The notes below the pieces were generated by a model. That model made no database searches and had not been told where the DNA came from. It was given only the letters and a program-made list of their open reading frames with translations. From Klebsiella sp. RHBSTW-00484 (GTDB taxonomy: Bacteria > Pseudomonadota > Gammaproteobacteria > Enterobacterales > Enterobacteriaceae): a stretch of DNA of 64,000 bases. Position numbers and translations under genes: made by a program. Where the stretch lies: the NCBI RefSeq assembly GCF_013705725.1, contig NZ_CP055481.1, forward strand, positions 1,116,001-1,180,000, read 5' to 3'. Positions 1-10,429 of the stretch are shown piece by piece (position 1 is the first letter of the stretch; each line of letters begins with the position of its first letter).

Positions 1-1164
1 GTTCTCTGCGGCTGATTCGTTGACAACCAAGATATCGTGTTCACGATAACCGCCGTGTCCCGGCATGCTCTCTGGCAGCATGATCATCGGCTCCATTGAG
101 ACAACCATTCCCGGTGCTAAAACAGTTTCAATATCCTCGCGTAATTCTAAACCGGCTTCGCGGCCATAATAGTGGCTCAGTACGCCGAAGGAGTGGCCAT
201 AGCCAAAAGTCCGATACTGCAGCAGGTCATGCTCGCGATAAATCTCATTGAGCGAGGCGGCGATATCGCAACAACGGGCGCCTGGGCGGATAAGTTCCTG
301 ACCACGGCGGTGTACTTCGCAGTTGATCTCCCAGTGACGCAATTGCTCATCGCTGGGCTGACCGAGGAACAGTGTTCGCTCCAGCGCGGTATAGTAGCCG
401 GCAATCATCGGAAAACAGTTCAGCGATAAAATATCTCCTTGCTTCAGGCGACGGGTAGTCACCGGATGGTGGGCGCCGTCGGTATTCAGGCCAGACTGAA
501 ACCACGTCCAGGTATCGCGTAATTCAATATGTGGCAGGCGTTTCGCTATTTCCCGGGTCATCGCCGAGGTGGCCGCCAGGGCAACTTCATACTCCGGAAC
601 GTCCTCGGCAATCGCTGCGACGCATGCTGCGCCGCCGAGGTCGGCGACCTGAGCACCAATTTTAATCAGTGCAATCTCTTCTGCGGACTTAATCATCCGC
701 ATCCGCATCGTCGCCGGGGCAATATCCATAAACTCTGCCTGGGATAAGTAATGGCAAAATTTAGCGCGCTGTTCGATTGTCACATGATCGCCTTCAAGGG
801 CAATCCTCCGGCTATCTTCAGGAACCACTTTACACACTGCCCGGTAATAATTATCACGCTGCCAGTCTGTGTAAACAATATTTGCACCGTAGCTACGGCG
901 CCATCCCTGACCTCCGTCAATATTGGTGGTAATTAAAAATGACTGGCTCGGCGTCACCACCAGGGCATACTGGCGGCCAAAACTACAATATAAAAAGTCG
1001 CCGTAGTAATTAATATTATGAATCGAGGTTAAAATAACTGCATCAATACTGTCTGCTTCCATGATGGCGCGTAATCCCGATAGTCGGCGCTGCATTTCAT
1101 GGGTGCTGAAGGTTCCCTTAACTTTTTGTCCATTAGCTAATTCAATAATATCTGGCATGCTCAT
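1..1164 (-). CDS. Creatinase (creatine amidinohydrolase, M24 fold), 3' end outside window
   Basis: Hydrolyses creatine to sarcosine and urea in the cytoplasm. The minus strand read from an ATG at 1164 gives 388 codons without a stop to base 1. The product follows known creatinases closely: IHNINYYGDFLYCSFGR near residue 45, DTWTWFQSG and NTDGAH in the middle, LSLNCFPMIAGYYTALERT, YRTFGYGHSFG and GMVVSMEPMIMLPE towards the end. The pita-bread aminopeptidase-P fold is shared with M24 peptidases, but these segments are creatinase-type. Family length is about 400 residues, so only about 15 are missing. It lies 86 bp downstream of a LysR gene on the same strand, with an importer divergent to both, which supports a catabolic role. 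A related amidinohydrolase for another guanidino compound is the main alternative. Confidence 0.88.
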   Translation of the reverse strand, partial: MSMPDIIELANGQKVKGTFSTHEMQRRLSGLRAIMEADSIDAVILTSIHNINYYGDFLYCSFGRQYALVVTPSQSFLITTNIDGGQGWRRSYGANIVYTDWQRDNYYRAVCKVVPEDSRRIALEGDHVTIEQRAKFCHYLSQAEFMDIAPATMRMRMIKSAEEIALIKIGAQVADLGGAACVAAIAEDVPEYEVALAATSAMTREIAKRLPHIELRDTWTWFQSGLNTDGAHHPVTTRRLKQGDILSLNCFPMIAGYYTALERTLFLGQPSDEQLRHWEINCEVHRRGQELIRPGARCCDIAASLNEIYREHDLLQYRTFGYGHSFGVLSHYYGREAGLELREDIETVLAPGMVVSMEPMIMLPESMPGHGGYREHDILVVNESAAEN

Positions 1165-1250
1165 AATAAACTCCGTCGTTGATAATGGCGTGTTGCCATC
1201 ATCTGGAAAACGATATCTTGCGACAAACGGAGATTATTAATTTGCCGTCA

Positions 1251-2204
1251 TTAGCCGGACTTATGCAGCGTATATTCGCCGAGAATTTGCGTTCGCTCTG
1301 CAATATGATGTGCGGTTTCTTCTGTCAGCCAGTTAATCAACGCCTGAACGCGTGGCCGTTTCTCATTATTACGTGGGCTGGTTAACCACACCTGCCCGTC
1401 TTCGACGATATCGGTAAAAGGGCGAATCAGTGCGCCATTGCTCACTTCCGTCGCACACAAAGAGTGACGGCTTAAGGCGATTCCTTGGCCGGCGCAGGCG
1501 GCCTGGAGCACGAGGTCGGCGCGGGAAAAGCCGGTTCCTGCCTCGACATTCAGGTCATACAGCCCGAGGCGGGCAAAATAGGAGCGCCAATGGGTGCTAT
1601 AGGCATTTTGCGGCATGGAATCATGCAGTAAGCGCAAACCACAGAGTTCGCTGTAACTGTGTAGATGCCGGGTTTTCAACAAATCCGGGCTGATCACGGG
1701 ATAGATCACATCGTTGAACAGATGCCGTTGAATTAGATTTTTATCATCAACCCAAAAAGGGGTAATGGCGATATCGACCGCGTCAGATTTAAAATTGGCG
1801 GGCGTCATATCGGCATCAATTTCCAGGCTGATAGGGTACTGCTCATAAAACTGATGCAATCGGGGAAGCAGCCATTTGGTGGCAAAGGACGGCATAACCC
1901 GAATCTTTATGGTGCCCTCAAGGGTTTCTTCACCGGTTTGGTGCAACGTAGTTTCGAGGATGGCAAAGGCCTGGCGCACCCCGATAAACAGCTGTTCACC
2001 CTGCGGAGTTAAGCGTAGCCCTGCGGGCGTGCGGTGAAAGACCAGGTAGCCAAGCTGTTGCTCAAGCGATTGAATTTTCTGGCTTACTGCACTCTGAGTA
2101 AGAAAAAGATCCTGTGCGGCACGGGTAAAACTGAGATTACGCGCTGCGGCATCAAAGTAGCGCAAACCGTCGAGGGACGGCAAACCTGGTTTACGTTGCA
2201 TCAT
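1251..2204 (-). CDS. LysR-family transcriptional regulator
   Basis: N-terminal winged HTH (LDGLRYFDAAARN, then FTRAAQDLFLTQSAVSQKIQ, residues about 10-50), followed by a type 2 periplasmic-binding-like sensor domain (TIKIRVMPSFATKWLLPRL onward). About 317 residues, normal for the family and closest in style to GcvA-type LysR proteins. The start at 2204 was chosen because an AGGGAAA-type ribosome site precedes the MMQRKPGL start; an upstream ATG at 2240 would add 12 unlikely residues. It precedes the creatinase on the same strand and is divergent from the ABC importer, so it probably controls both in response to the substrate or a product. Confidence 0.9.
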   Translation of the reverse strand: MMQRKPGLPSLDGLRYFDAAARNLSFTRAAQDLFLTQSAVSQKIQSLEQQLGYLVFHRTPAGLRLTPQGEQLFIGVRQAFAILETTLHQTGEETLEGTIKIRVMPSFATKWLLPRLHQFYEQYPISLEIDADMTPANFKSDAVDIAITPFWVDDKNLIQRHLFNDVIYPVISPDLLKTRHLHSYSELCGLRLLHDSMPQNAYSTHWRSYFARLGLYDLNVEAGTGFSRADLVLQAACAGQGIALSRHSLCATEVSNGALIRPFTDIVEDGQVWLTSPRNNEKRPRVQALINWLTEETAHHIAERTQILGEYTLHKSG

Positions 2205-2259
2205 CGGTTTCCCTGTTGCTAAATAACCTGCAATAAGCACTATTCATGCCAAAAGCATC

Positions 2260-2274
2260 ATTAGCCGTGCTAAT
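2260..2274. promoter_or_regulatory. Candidate LysR operator (T-N11-A box)
   Basis: A perfect interrupted palindrome, ATTAGC-CGT-GCTAAT, lies in the divergent intergenic region between the LysR gene and the ABC operon. It contains the T-N11-A pattern typical of LysR boxes. Its role is inferred from position and symmetry. Confidence 0.55.
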
Positions 2275-2360
2275 AGTTATCAGTTAGAAACCACCGTTTG
2301 TCGCCGCTAAACGAATGAATAAATATTATCAGCGTCATTCAAACTCGCGGAGAAACTCTG

Positions 2361-3209
2361 ATGAAAAATAAACTGTGGCTGTTACTTTCAATGTCTGTCT
2401 TACAACTTTCGCCATTATTGATATCTACGGCCCAGGCTGATTTACTGGATGATATTAAGCAAAAAAAAGAAATAGTGATTGCCACCGAAGCACGCTATGC
2501 CCCTTTTGAAATGCTTGAAGATGGCAAAATAGTCGGTCTGGGAAAAGATATTCTCACGGAAGTGATGAAAGGATTACCCGGGGTGAAAGTGGTTCAGCTG
2601 GATATTCCATTTCAGGGGGTTTTACCCGGTCTGGAAAGCAAGCGATTCGATTTTGTGGCAACTTCTTTAACCATCACCCGCGATCGTGAAGCAAAATTCG
2701 CCTTTACCGCTCCCTTTTCTGACGCCAGCGTGGCCATTCTGAAACGCAAAGGGGATAGCCGCATTAATAGCGCCAAAGATCTCCAGGGCATGATTGTCGC
2801 CAGCCAGGCCGGGGCGCCGCAAATTGCGGTGCTAAAAGAATATGAAGCATCGGTACTTAAACCCACCACCGGTCACGGCGTTAAAGAAATAAAAGCCTTT
2901 ATTGATTATAACGAAGCCTACGCGGCATTAGCGGCGCACCGTGTTGATGCGGTTGTACAATCGTTGCCGAACCTCGCGCCGTTGGTGAAGACCCGTGGTG
3001 ATACGTTTGAAATTGTACGCCCGCCGTTTGGCCCGGCGACCTGGTATGCATGGGCCGGAAGAAAGGATGCGGATAGCGCCTCACTGGTCAAATTTATCAG
3101 CGACGGCATTGTGCAGTTGAATAAATCGGGAAAACTGGCGCAGCTACAAACGAAGTGGCTGGGTTTTTCTATGGCCGTTCCTGAGCAAGTGCCGACCCCG
3201 GCAAATTAA
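2361..3209 (+). CDS. ABC transporter periplasmic substrate-binding protein (polar amino acid type)
   Basis: Signal peptide (MKNKLWLLLSMSVLQLSPLLISTAQA, cleavage near residue 26), then a family 3 solute-binding domain: IVIATEARYAPFEM, LDIPFQGVLPGLESKRFDFVATSLTITRDREAKFAFTAPF, and hinge and C-lobe motifs (GHGVKEIKAFIDYNEAYAALAAHRVDAVV). 282 residues, typical length. Binds a small, probably amino-acid-like ligand in the periplasm and delivers it to the two following permeases. It is the first gene of a five-gene set with short or negative gaps. The creatinase next door makes creatine or a guanidino compound a reasonable ligand guess, but the sequence alone does not show ligand specificity. Confidence 0.88.
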   Translation: MKNKLWLLLSMSVLQLSPLLISTAQADLLDDIKQKKEIVIATEARYAPFEMLEDGKIVGLGKDILTEVMKGLPGVKVVQLDIPFQGVLPGLESKRFDFVATSLTITRDREAKFAFTAPFSDASVAILKRKGDSRINSAKDLQGMIVASQAGAPQIAVLKEYEASVLKPTTGHGVKEIKAFIDYNEAYAALAAHRVDAVVQSLPNLAPLVKTRGDTFEIVRPPFGPATWYAWAGRKDADSASLVKFISDGIVQLNKSGKLAQLQTKWLGFSMAVPEQVPTPAN

Positions 3210-3232
3210 TTTGATGGATACTGGAGGGCAAT

Positions 3233-3904
3233 ATGTTTGATATTTCAGTGGTGTTTCCCTATTTCCCTCAGCTATTAATCGGCGTGCTCAGTACTCTGGC
3301 GGTATCGCTGAGCGCGATTGTCATAGGATTGATTCTCGGTTGGTTAATTTGTCTGGGGCTAAACTCTCCGAGACGCCTCGTGCACTGTTTTTGCAAAACC
3401 TATGTCAGTTTTTATCGTGGCACACCGCTACTGGTTCAGTTGATATTAATATTTTATGCTTTGCCCGCCGTAGGGATCACCCTTTCACCATGGCTGGCAG
3501 CGGTTGTGGCTCTCTCATTAAATACCGCTGCCTTTCAAGGAGAGATTCTTCGGGCCGGCTTTAAAATGTTGCCCAAAGGCCAACTGGAGGCGGCACGAGA
3601 TTTTGGTTTTTCAGCGGCGCAAACGCTGTTTTATATTCAGATGCCGCAGGTGTTGCGCACCATGATGCCGGCTTTGATTAATGAAACCATCGATATTATC
3701 AAAAATTCGGCATTGGTCTCGGTGGTGGCGGTCCATGAGTTGATGAGAGTTACTCAAACGCTGGCCTCAACCACCTATCGGCCGCTGGAGTTTTATACGG
3801 CATGCGGGCTCCTTTATTTTCTGACCTCGTGGGGGCTGAGTATTGTTGGCGCCAGGTTAGAGAAAAACCGCTCATCTTCGGCTCAAAGGGTATTAGCACA
3901 ATGA
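3233..3904 (+). CDS. Amino-acid-type ABC transporter permease (HisM/GlnP-like), first of two
   Basis: 223-residue inner-membrane protein with about five hydrophobic helices and the permease signature [20 protein letters not shown] (residues about 62-81). The EAA coupling loop GQLEAARDFGFSAAQTLFYIQMPQ contacts the ATPase. Starts 23 bp after the binding-protein gene behind a GGAGG-like site, and its stop overlaps the next start (ATGA at 3901-3904). Expected to form a heterodimeric channel with the next permease. Confidence 0.9.
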   Translation: MFDISVVFPYFPQLLIGVLSTLAVSLSAIVIGLILGWLICLGLNSPRRLVHCFCKTYVSFYRGTPLLVQLILIFYALPAVGITLSPWLAAVVALSLNTAAFQGEILRAGFKMLPKGQLEAARDFGFSAAQTLFYIQMPQVLRTMMPALINETIDIIKNSALVSVVAVHELMRVTQTLASTTYRPLEFYTACGLLYFLTSWGLSIVGARLEKNRSSSAQRVLAQ

Positions 3905-4563
3905 ATGTTGAAATACTTTTTACCTATAAAGATGCCATTGCCGCCGGTATTTTAATGACCCTAAAAATGAGTCTCGGCGGCATCCTGCTGGGGCTGGCGA
4001 TCGGGCTGTGTTTTTTTCTTCTCGAAAGACAAAAACCGGCGTTATTTAATGTGATATATCATGCATGGATTAATGTGTTTCGCGGCACGCCGTTACTGGT
4101 GCAGCTCTTTTTAGTCTTTTATGGTGGTCCCTATATTGGTATTAATCTCGAGGCGCAACAGGTCGGGGTACTGTGCCTGGGATGTTATGGTTCCGCTTAT
4201 TTTGCGGAAATATTCCGTGCGGGCCGTAATGCTGTCTCTGGCGGGCAAGTTGAAGCGGCGGCAGACCTGGGGTTAAGTCCATGGAAAATATTTACTTTCA
4301 TTGTCTGGCCGCAAATGCTCGCGAGAATTATTCAGCCATTGATTGGTCAGAGCGTTATTCTGGTAAAAGAGTCGTCGGTGCTATCCATTATTACGGTCGG
4401 TGAACTTACCAATACCGCCATGACCATTGCCAACCAGACCTATGCGATGGTTGAAATCTACGTCTTAATGGCCATTGTCTATTGGGGGATCGCGGTCGGT
4501 ATCTCCCGTTTGGGTAACAAAATGGAGCGCCATTATTCTTATTCTCAATTAAGCCGAGGTTAA
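3901..4563 (+). CDS. Amino-acid-type ABC transporter permease, second of two
   Basis: 220 residues from the ATG at 3901, which overlaps the preceding stop codon; a longer reading frame from 3802 would lie inside the first permease and is not used. Contains [22 protein letters not shown] and the EAA loop [24 protein letters not shown], as in HisQ/GlnP-type subunits. Partner of the upstream permease in the inner membrane; translational coupling fits fixed stoichiometry. Confidence 0.9.
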   Translation: MNVEILFTYKDAIAAGILMTLKMSLGGILLGLAIGLCFFLLERQKPALFNVIYHAWINVFRGTPLLVQLFLVFYGGPYIGINLEAQQVGVLCLGCYGSAYFAEIFRAGRNAVSGGQVEAAADLGLSPWKIFTFIVWPQMLARIIQPLIGQSVILVKESSVLSIITVGELTNTAMTIANQTYAMVEIYVLMAIVYWGIAVGISRLGNKMERHYSYSQLSRG

Positions 4564-4567
4564 TACT

Positions 4568-5386
4568 ATGCGTGATTACGCCATTGAGATTAACAATCTC
4601 AATAAACATTATGGCGAAAACCATGTTTTACGTGGTATCGATGTCAGCATTACTCCCGGAGAAGTCATTTGCGTGATTGGCGGCTCAGGGTCGGGTAAAT
4701 CTACGCTGTTACGCTGTATTAACTTTTTGGAGGATTATAGCTCCGGCGGCATTGTGGTGAATGGCGAGTGCGTCGGCTATGAATCTCTCGGCGGCGAAAA
4801 ACGCCGGCGTTTAAGCGACAAGGAAAATCGTCAGGCGTTACGCGACGTCTGTATGGTCTTTCAGCAGTTTAATCTGTGGCCGCATATGACGGTACTCGAT
4901 AACGTAGCCACGCCGTTGCGGCGGGTTAAAAAGGTCTCCCGTGAAGCAGCCTACGCCGAAGCGAAAACGCAACTGGCACGGGTTGGTCTGGCAGACAAAG
5001 CCGATAGCTGGCCCGCGATGTTATCCGGTGGTCAGCAGCAGCGCGTTGCCATCGCCCGGGCATTGACCATGAAACCCGCCATTATGCTGTTCGATGAACC
5101 GACTTCAGCGCTTGATCCGGAGCTGGTCGGGGAGGTGCTAAAGGTCATCCGCAATCTTGCCGATGATGGTATGACCATGATGATTGTGACCCATGAGATG
5201 GGGTTTGCCGCTAAAGTCTCCGATCGGGTGCTGTTTCTTGCCGATGGCTGCATTGAAGAGCAGGGACCGCCAGCGCAACTGTTCCATCAGCCAAAAAGCC
5301 CGCGGCTGCAGTATTTTTTGTCGTCGTGGAGTGAACGCCAGTCGGGGGCGAGATTGCCTGAAACGGCGTTGCAGGAGTCAGCATGA
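4568..5386 (+). CDS. Amino-acid-type ABC transporter ATP-binding protein
   Basis: 272-residue ATPase that powers the importer from the cytoplasmic face. Walker [10 protein letters not shown] at about 38-46, Q-loop [12 protein letters not shown], signature [15 protein letters not shown] starting near 152, Walker [13 protein letters not shown] ending near 181, and the switch histidine in VTHEMGF. Closest to HisP/GlnQ/ArtP types. A short insertion rich in charged residues ([15 protein letters not shown]) before the Q-loop is longer than in GlnQ. Starts 4 bp after the second permease and overlaps the next gene by ATGA at 5383-5386. Confidence 0.92.
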   Translation: MRDYAIEINNLNKHYGENHVLRGIDVSITPGEVICVIGGSGSGKSTLLRCINFLEDYSSGGIVVNGECVGYESLGGEKRRRLSDKENRQALRDVCMVFQQFNLWPHMTVLDNVATPLRRVKKVSREAAYAEAKTQLARVGLADKADSWPAMLSGGQQQRVAIARALTMKPAIMLFDEPTSALDPELVGEVLKVIRNLADDGMTMMIVTHEMGFAAKVSDRVLFLADGCIEEQGPPAQLFHQPKSPRLQYFLSSWSERQSGARLPETALQESA

Positions 5387-6327
5387 AGCAGGGGATTGCT
5401 TGCGGCGCACTGGCAGGTGCATGCTGGGGATTCATTTTCCTGCCACCGATGTTGTTACCCGAGATCTCACCGCTGCTGCTAACCTGCGGACGTTTTGCAA
5501 CCTACGGCGTACTGGCGGCAATTTTACTTATTCCGCAATGGCGCAGCATTGCCCGCGTCTGGCATCATCGCGATCTGCTGACGCTGATCCGTCTTTCACT
5601 ACTGAGCAATGTGCTTTATTTTCTGCTGGTCGCGGCGGCCGTACAGCAGGTTGGCATCGCTGCGACCTCGTTAGTGATTGGCTTGATACCGGTGATGGTT
5701 CCGTTGCTTAGCCGCAGAGACCAGCATGCGCCGCCATTCCGGCAATTAATGCTGCCAATGGCGGCGATCGTCGCCGGAGTGGTGCTGATTAATCTGCATG
5801 CGCAACTGTCGTCCGCACACCCAATAACGGGTGGGAAACAGCCGATGCTGGGGATGCTTTGCGCCTTCGCCGCATTGCTGTGCTGGAGCCGTTACGCAGT
5901 CGAGAACTCCCGTAGTCTGAAAACGCTCCCTTACAACAACAACCAGTGGTCGCTGCTGATTGGCTTGTGTACCGGAAGCCTCTCGCTATTGCTGTGGCTC
6001 ATCGTCAGTATTTGTGGGTTTTCCAGTGTTGATTTATCGTTACCGGAGGATGTCCAAACGATCTTTTGGGCGATGAACGTGGTGCTGGCCGTGTTTTCTT
6101 CGTGGCTGGGGTATATGGCGTGGAATCTCTGTTCCCGGCGCCTTCCGGTATCGTTGACGGGCCAAATGGTGGTTTTCGAAACCCTTTTCGCGCTGTTATA
6201 CGGTTTTATTTATCTCAGGCGTGTCCCGGATCTGCTGGAAAGTGCCGCTATCCTGCTGTTACTGGGCGGGGTTCTGGCCGCGGTGCATTGCCATCATCAC
6301 TGCCGTTGCGTTCAGGCGACGGTATAG
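5383..6327 (+). CDS. EamA/DMT-family transporter
   Basis: 314-residue integral membrane protein with about ten hydrophobic segments and two EamA-type halves ([12 protein letters not shown] early; [18 protein letters not shown] late). DMT proteins of this kind usually export metabolites such as amino acids. Its start overlaps the stop of the ABC ATPase, so it belongs to the same transcript. In a creatine-type operon it could export a product or excess substrate; that role is inferred from position only. Confidence 0.82.
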   Translation: MKQGIACGALAGACWGFIFLPPMLLPEISPLLLTCGRFATYGVLAAILLIPQWRSIARVWHHRDLLTLIRLSLLSNVLYFLLVAAAVQQVGIAATSLVIGLIPVMVPLLSRRDQHAPPFRQLMLPMAAIVAGVVLINLHAQLSSAHPITGGKQPMLGMLCAFAALLCWSRYAVENSRSLKTLPYNNNQWSLLIGLCTGSLSLLLWLIVSICGFSSVDLSLPEDVQTIFWAMNVVLAVFSSWLGYMAWNLCSRRLPVSLTGQMVVFETLFALLYGFIYLRRVPDLLESAAILLLLGGVLAAVHCHHHCRCVQATV

Positions 6328-6461
6328 AACACCGTCGTCGGTTAATATGATAATGAATCGTGACATTATTCGTAGGGTAAGATAATTACTGGGTGAGCAC
6401 AGGTTCAGATAATCATATATTTATCATTTGCTAAATTTACCCGCTGGTATAAAGCAGAGGC

Positions 6462-6553
6462 ATGGCTAACAAAACCAAAAAACAGGTTTTATATAGCTTT
6501 CGTTGTCGTTATAGCGAAGATGAATATGAGCGTTCTATAAGCAAAATTATTAT
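6462..6553 (+). pseudogene. 5' end of an unrecognised ORF cut by the left group II intron
   Basis: An ATG at 6462 directly after an AGAGG sequence opens a frame of about 30 codons (MANKTKKQVLYSF, rich in Lys/Arg/Glu) that runs into the intron start at 6554. I do not recognise the protein. The rest of 6328-6553 is AT-rich and shows nothing else. It may instead be a chance frame. Confidence 0.25.
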
Positions 6554-6974
6554 GTGTGCCTTGCAAGGCACGATCTTTCCGTCGGTGAAAGTCCGACCCG
6601 GCTAACTCTCGCTCCGGCCGGAAGTACAGGGGGCGGTCCAGGAGGTAACAAATGGGCTGAAGCTCTCCCTGAAACGGCTTCTTAAGGAAGTCAACGGGTT
6701 ATGCGGGCCGTAACGTGAGTGAACACTGAGCAGGCCTCGAAATGCCGTCGTGGGTGCCGACACGCCATAATAACGGGGAAGGCCGACGATGACCGGGAAG
6801 AGAGTGAGAAAAGCACCGGCCATACCCACCGGGGTAGTGGTGACAGCACGCATAACGATTGATCGATCGTGCAACAAGGGAAGTCCATAGCGATGTTCGT
6901 CCGGCAGACGGGCAACGACGTCTCGTGAGGGGCTGAGTCGGTTGTTATGGATGGCGGATGGGGGCGTAGTAGTT

Positions 6975-8387
6975 ATGATACTGAGTAATGTCAGAGGAGC
7001 GAAGGCCCCCTGTTGCAGTACCAGTGTACCAAGCAGGAAGAGCCCGGGGATTGGCATCAGCCTAACAACTCCGCTCGAATCGGTTCAGAACCTACAGAAG
7101 ACACTACAGGCGAAAGCAAAGAGTAACGCAACGGCTAAATTCCACAGTCTGTGGGATAAGGTTTGCCGCCCGGATGTTCTCGTGGAGGCTTACAGGCGAT
7201 GCCGTCTGAACCGGGGAGCCCCCGGCACGGACGGTGCGTCCTTCGCCACCATCGAACAACAGGGTTTAGGACAGTGGTTGCGAAGATTAAAGCAGGAGCT
7301 AAGCACTAAACAGTACCAGTGCTCGCCCCTGTTGCGTGTATGGATCCCCAAAGCCAACGGCGGACAACGCCCGTTGAGTATCCCGACAATAAAGGACAGA
7401 GTGGTTCAGACGGCGGTGTTGCTCGTTATTAACCCCGTTTTGGACACCGATCTGTCCCCACGGCAGTACGGCTTCAGAAGTCACATCGACGCCAAAATGG
7501 CGATACGCAGAGTCTACTTTAGCATCTCTGAACGCTTCGCCAGAGAAGTCGTTGATGCGGATCTATCTGATTACTTCAGTACGATCCCTCATGGGCAACT
7601 GATGAAATGCATCGCCCGAAGGATAACTGACGGAAGCGTACTTGGGATAATCCGCCAGTGGCTCAGAGCCCCGGTAGTGGAACGGACCAGACAGGGGGTC
7701 GAAATTCGGACCACAGTTGCCCGTAACACTCATCGTGGAACAGCACAGGGCTCGCCAATAAGTCCGTTACTGGGAAACCTCTATTTCAGGCGATTTATTC
7801 TGGCATGGAATAGCGGGACTCCTTTCTGGGAGAAGAACAGCGAAATCGTCAATTATGCCGACGATCTGGTGATATTGTGTAAAAGGGGAACCGGAGAACA
7901 GGCCATGACAAGGATGAAACGCCTGATGGAACGGCTGGGGCTGATCGTTAACGAAAGTAAAACCCGGCTGGTCGTTTTACCTGAAGGGAATTTTGATTTT
8001 CTCGGATATACCATTGGCCGATTTTATGGCAAAGGCGGACGCCCCTACTGGGGAACCGCAATATCCCGAAAAGCGATCAAACGGCTCAAACAGGAAATAC
8101 ACGCCCAGACTACGTCACGCTGGAACTGTACCCCCATAGCTGAAAGAGCGGAAAGGTTAAACCCGCTTCTCAGGGGCTGGGCCAGTTATTTCAATCAGGG
8201 GCCAGTGTTACAGATTTACCGTGACATTGATATCTATACGGCGAGACGGGTCAGGATCTGGTTACAGAGAAGAAAAGGTCAGCGGGGAACGGGATATCGC
8301 CAGTATCCCGACCAGTACCTGTACGAGCAGTTAGGACTGATACGCCTGCTGGATCTCCCCCGTAACCGCCCGAACGCGAAGGTCTGA
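6975..8387 (+). CDS. ltrA: Group II intron reverse transcriptase/maturase (left copy)
   Basis: Intron-encoded protein that helps splicing and reverse-transcribes the intron at the target. RT blocks are visible: [61 protein letters not shown] and the catalytic YADD near residue 295. The maturase domain follows (RGWASYF). The protein ends soon after, with no HNH endonuclease domain. The ATG at 6975 was chosen; in-frame TTG 6942 and ATG 6951 would add up to 11 residues. Translation is identical to the copy at 11104-12516. Confidence 0.88.
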   Translation: MILSNVRGAKAPCCSTSVPSRKSPGIGISLTTPLESVQNLQKTLQAKAKSNATAKFHSLWDKVCRPDVLVEAYRRCRLNRGAPGTDGASFATIEQQGLGQWLRRLKQELSTKQYQCSPLLRVWIPKANGGQRPLSIPTIKDRVVQTAVLLVINPVLDTDLSPRQYGFRSHIDAKMAIRRVYFSISERFAREVVDADLSDYFSTIPHGQLMKCIARRITDGSVLGIIRQWLRAPVVERTRQGVEIRTTVARNTHRGTAQGSPISPLLGNLYFRRFILAWNSGTPFWEKNSEIVNYADDLVILCKRGTGEQAMTRMKRLMERLGLIVNESKTRLVVLPEGNFDFLGYTIGRFYGKGGRPYWGTAISRKAIKRLKQEIHAQTTSRWNCTPIAERAERLNPLLRGWASYFNQGPVLQIYRDIDIYTARRVRIWLQRRKGQRGTGYRQYPDQYLYEQLGLIRLLDLPRNRPNAKV

Positions 8388-8399
8388 TGTGCTGCAAGA

Positions 8400-8432
8400 G
8401 AGCCGGATGCGGGAAATCCGCAAGTCCGGTTC
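8400..8432 (+). ncRNA. Group II intron domain V hairpin
   Basis: Short hairpin with the AGC triad near the 5' side, a GAAA tetraloop and a GTTC 3' end, about 120 bases before the intron end: the catalytic domain V. The equivalent in the right copy is at 11059-11091 on the minus strand. Confidence 0.8.
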
Positions 8433-8548
8433 GATGAGAGGGATGTGGAAACGGAGTCACGCTCAGGACAGTAAGGCACCACCAATCGAAAGAGGTGGAT
8501 TAACAGATATGCCTGGACTAAAACCACCGCGCCACATCTCTACTCTAC

Positions 8549-8774
8549 CGGCTTCGACCCAGCCGTCCTCCGCATAGTACGCCAGGGCTGGCCACTGGTT
8601 CAGGGCGTACGTGAAGGCCTTCGCCAGCTCCGAGTGTCGCGAGAGCGTTTTCATCTTTTCACGCAGCCAGCTCTCCAGGGATTTCAGCAGCGGTTTCGTT
8701 TTACGCTCACGTTCAGCAAGGCGCTGCTCCGCCGGCATTCCCCTTATCTCCGCCTCAACGGTATACAGCTTCCG
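8549..8774 (-). pseudogene. IS66-family tnpC internal fragment
   Basis: Minus-strand frame VEAEIRGMPAEQRLAERERKTKPLL...[23 protein letters not shown] is the segment before the DNN(x)AE catalytic region of IS66 TnpC. It stops where the intron begins (8548/8549), so the downstream half is absent. On its other side it joins an IS3-type orfA start. A dead remnant. Confidence 0.8.
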
Positions 8775-8829
8775 TTATCTGACGGACGGCTTCTTCCTTA
8801 AATTCAGGTGTAAATCGTGGTGTGCCCAT
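8775..8829 (-). pseudogene. IS3-family orfA 5' remnant
   Basis: Minus strand from an ATG at 8829 reads MGTPRFTPEFKEEAVRQITEA, the usual N-terminus of IS3-family OrfA HTH proteins, then changes directly into the IS66 tnpC fragment. About 18 codons survive, marking a deletion or illegitimate join between two ISs. Confidence 0.65.
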
Positions 8830-8837
8830 ACGCTCCT

Positions 8838-9017
8838 CCTTGTATCTCGAAAGTGGATTACTATGAACTGGCTTAGATTTGGCAAGGTCTGTGTAGTCCG
8901 ATTCCTCCCGGGGTTATTGAAGCCCGTAGCATAGCGATTGACGCACAGGCTGAGCCGTTCATCTGAAGCCCGAACAGTTGTCCGAACTTCAAATCGTATT
9001 TGCAAGGAGGGGTATAG
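8838..9017 (+). ncRNA. IS110-family left noncoding end, possible bridge RNA region
   Basis: About 180 bp without a gene precede the IS110 transposase and follow the IS3 remnant. In IS110-group elements this left noncoding end encodes the structured bridge (seek) RNA that specifies target and donor. I see short self-complementary stretches but could not fold it, so the call rests on family knowledge and position. Confidence 0.35.
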
Positions 9018-9986
<969 letters not shown>

Positions 9987-10093
9987 TCGCGCTCGAAAGA
10001 CAGTTGCTATGCTCAAACTATAGGGCAGGATCGTCTACCGGGGTGGGGTCAGTCCAACATTGGCACGAAACTGTCCAGTAAATCCGGGGCTAT

Positions 10094-10390
10094 TCAGTCT
10101 TCTGTCAGTGGAGTCAGAGCATCAATATCTTCATGCAAAATACGGCGTAACTCGATGATAGCCGGGGCTGTTTCCTGCACGCTATGACCACCGGAGATGA
10201 CCCGCTCCGATGTCGCGCCACTCAGGTGCGAACCCCAGTAAGGCACCAGACCATCACTGGATTCGACCAGCGGCGTATCCGGGCTCTCCTGGCCAATGAT
10301 TGAGTGATAGCGCACCGACGAAGAAATCGGCAGTTGTGCTGCAGCCCTGATGAACAGATCGGCTTTGTCCAGGTTGTCGATACTGGTCGA
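10094..10390 (-). pseudogene. Alpha/beta-hydrolase C-terminal fragment
   Basis: Minus-strand frame from about 10390 to the stop at 10094 reads DKADLFIRAAAQLPISSSVRYHSIIGQ, then SSDGLVPYWGSHLSGATSERVISGGHSVQETAPAIIELRRIL, the C-terminal end of an alpha/beta-hydrolase (lipase-like) with the catalytic His in GGHSVQE. The N-terminal part with the nucleophile Ser is missing and the frame runs into IS66 sequence. Probably a chromosomal gene cut by IS activity. Confidence 0.6.
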
Positions 10391-10429
10391 TATCCACGCA
10401 GGCGCGCCGTCATCGCGGCCCGCTGACGA

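Larger units (their letters stand above)
6554..8548 (+). mobile_element. Group II intron, left copy (1995 bp)
   Basis: Self-splicing retroelement. Boundaries come from comparison with the inverted second copy: the shared sequence starts GTGTGCC (consensus GUGYG) and ends CTCTAC (consensus AY), both as expected. It contains a reverse transcriptase/maturase gene and a recognisable domain V near 8400-8432. The 3' exon is antisense IS66-family tnpC, cut next to the Asp-Asn-Asn codons. The 5' exon is not clearly IS66, although it ends in an ATTATTAT-type motif like the other copy. No sequence difference from the right copy is seen in the encoded protein or at the ends compared. Confidence 0.9.
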
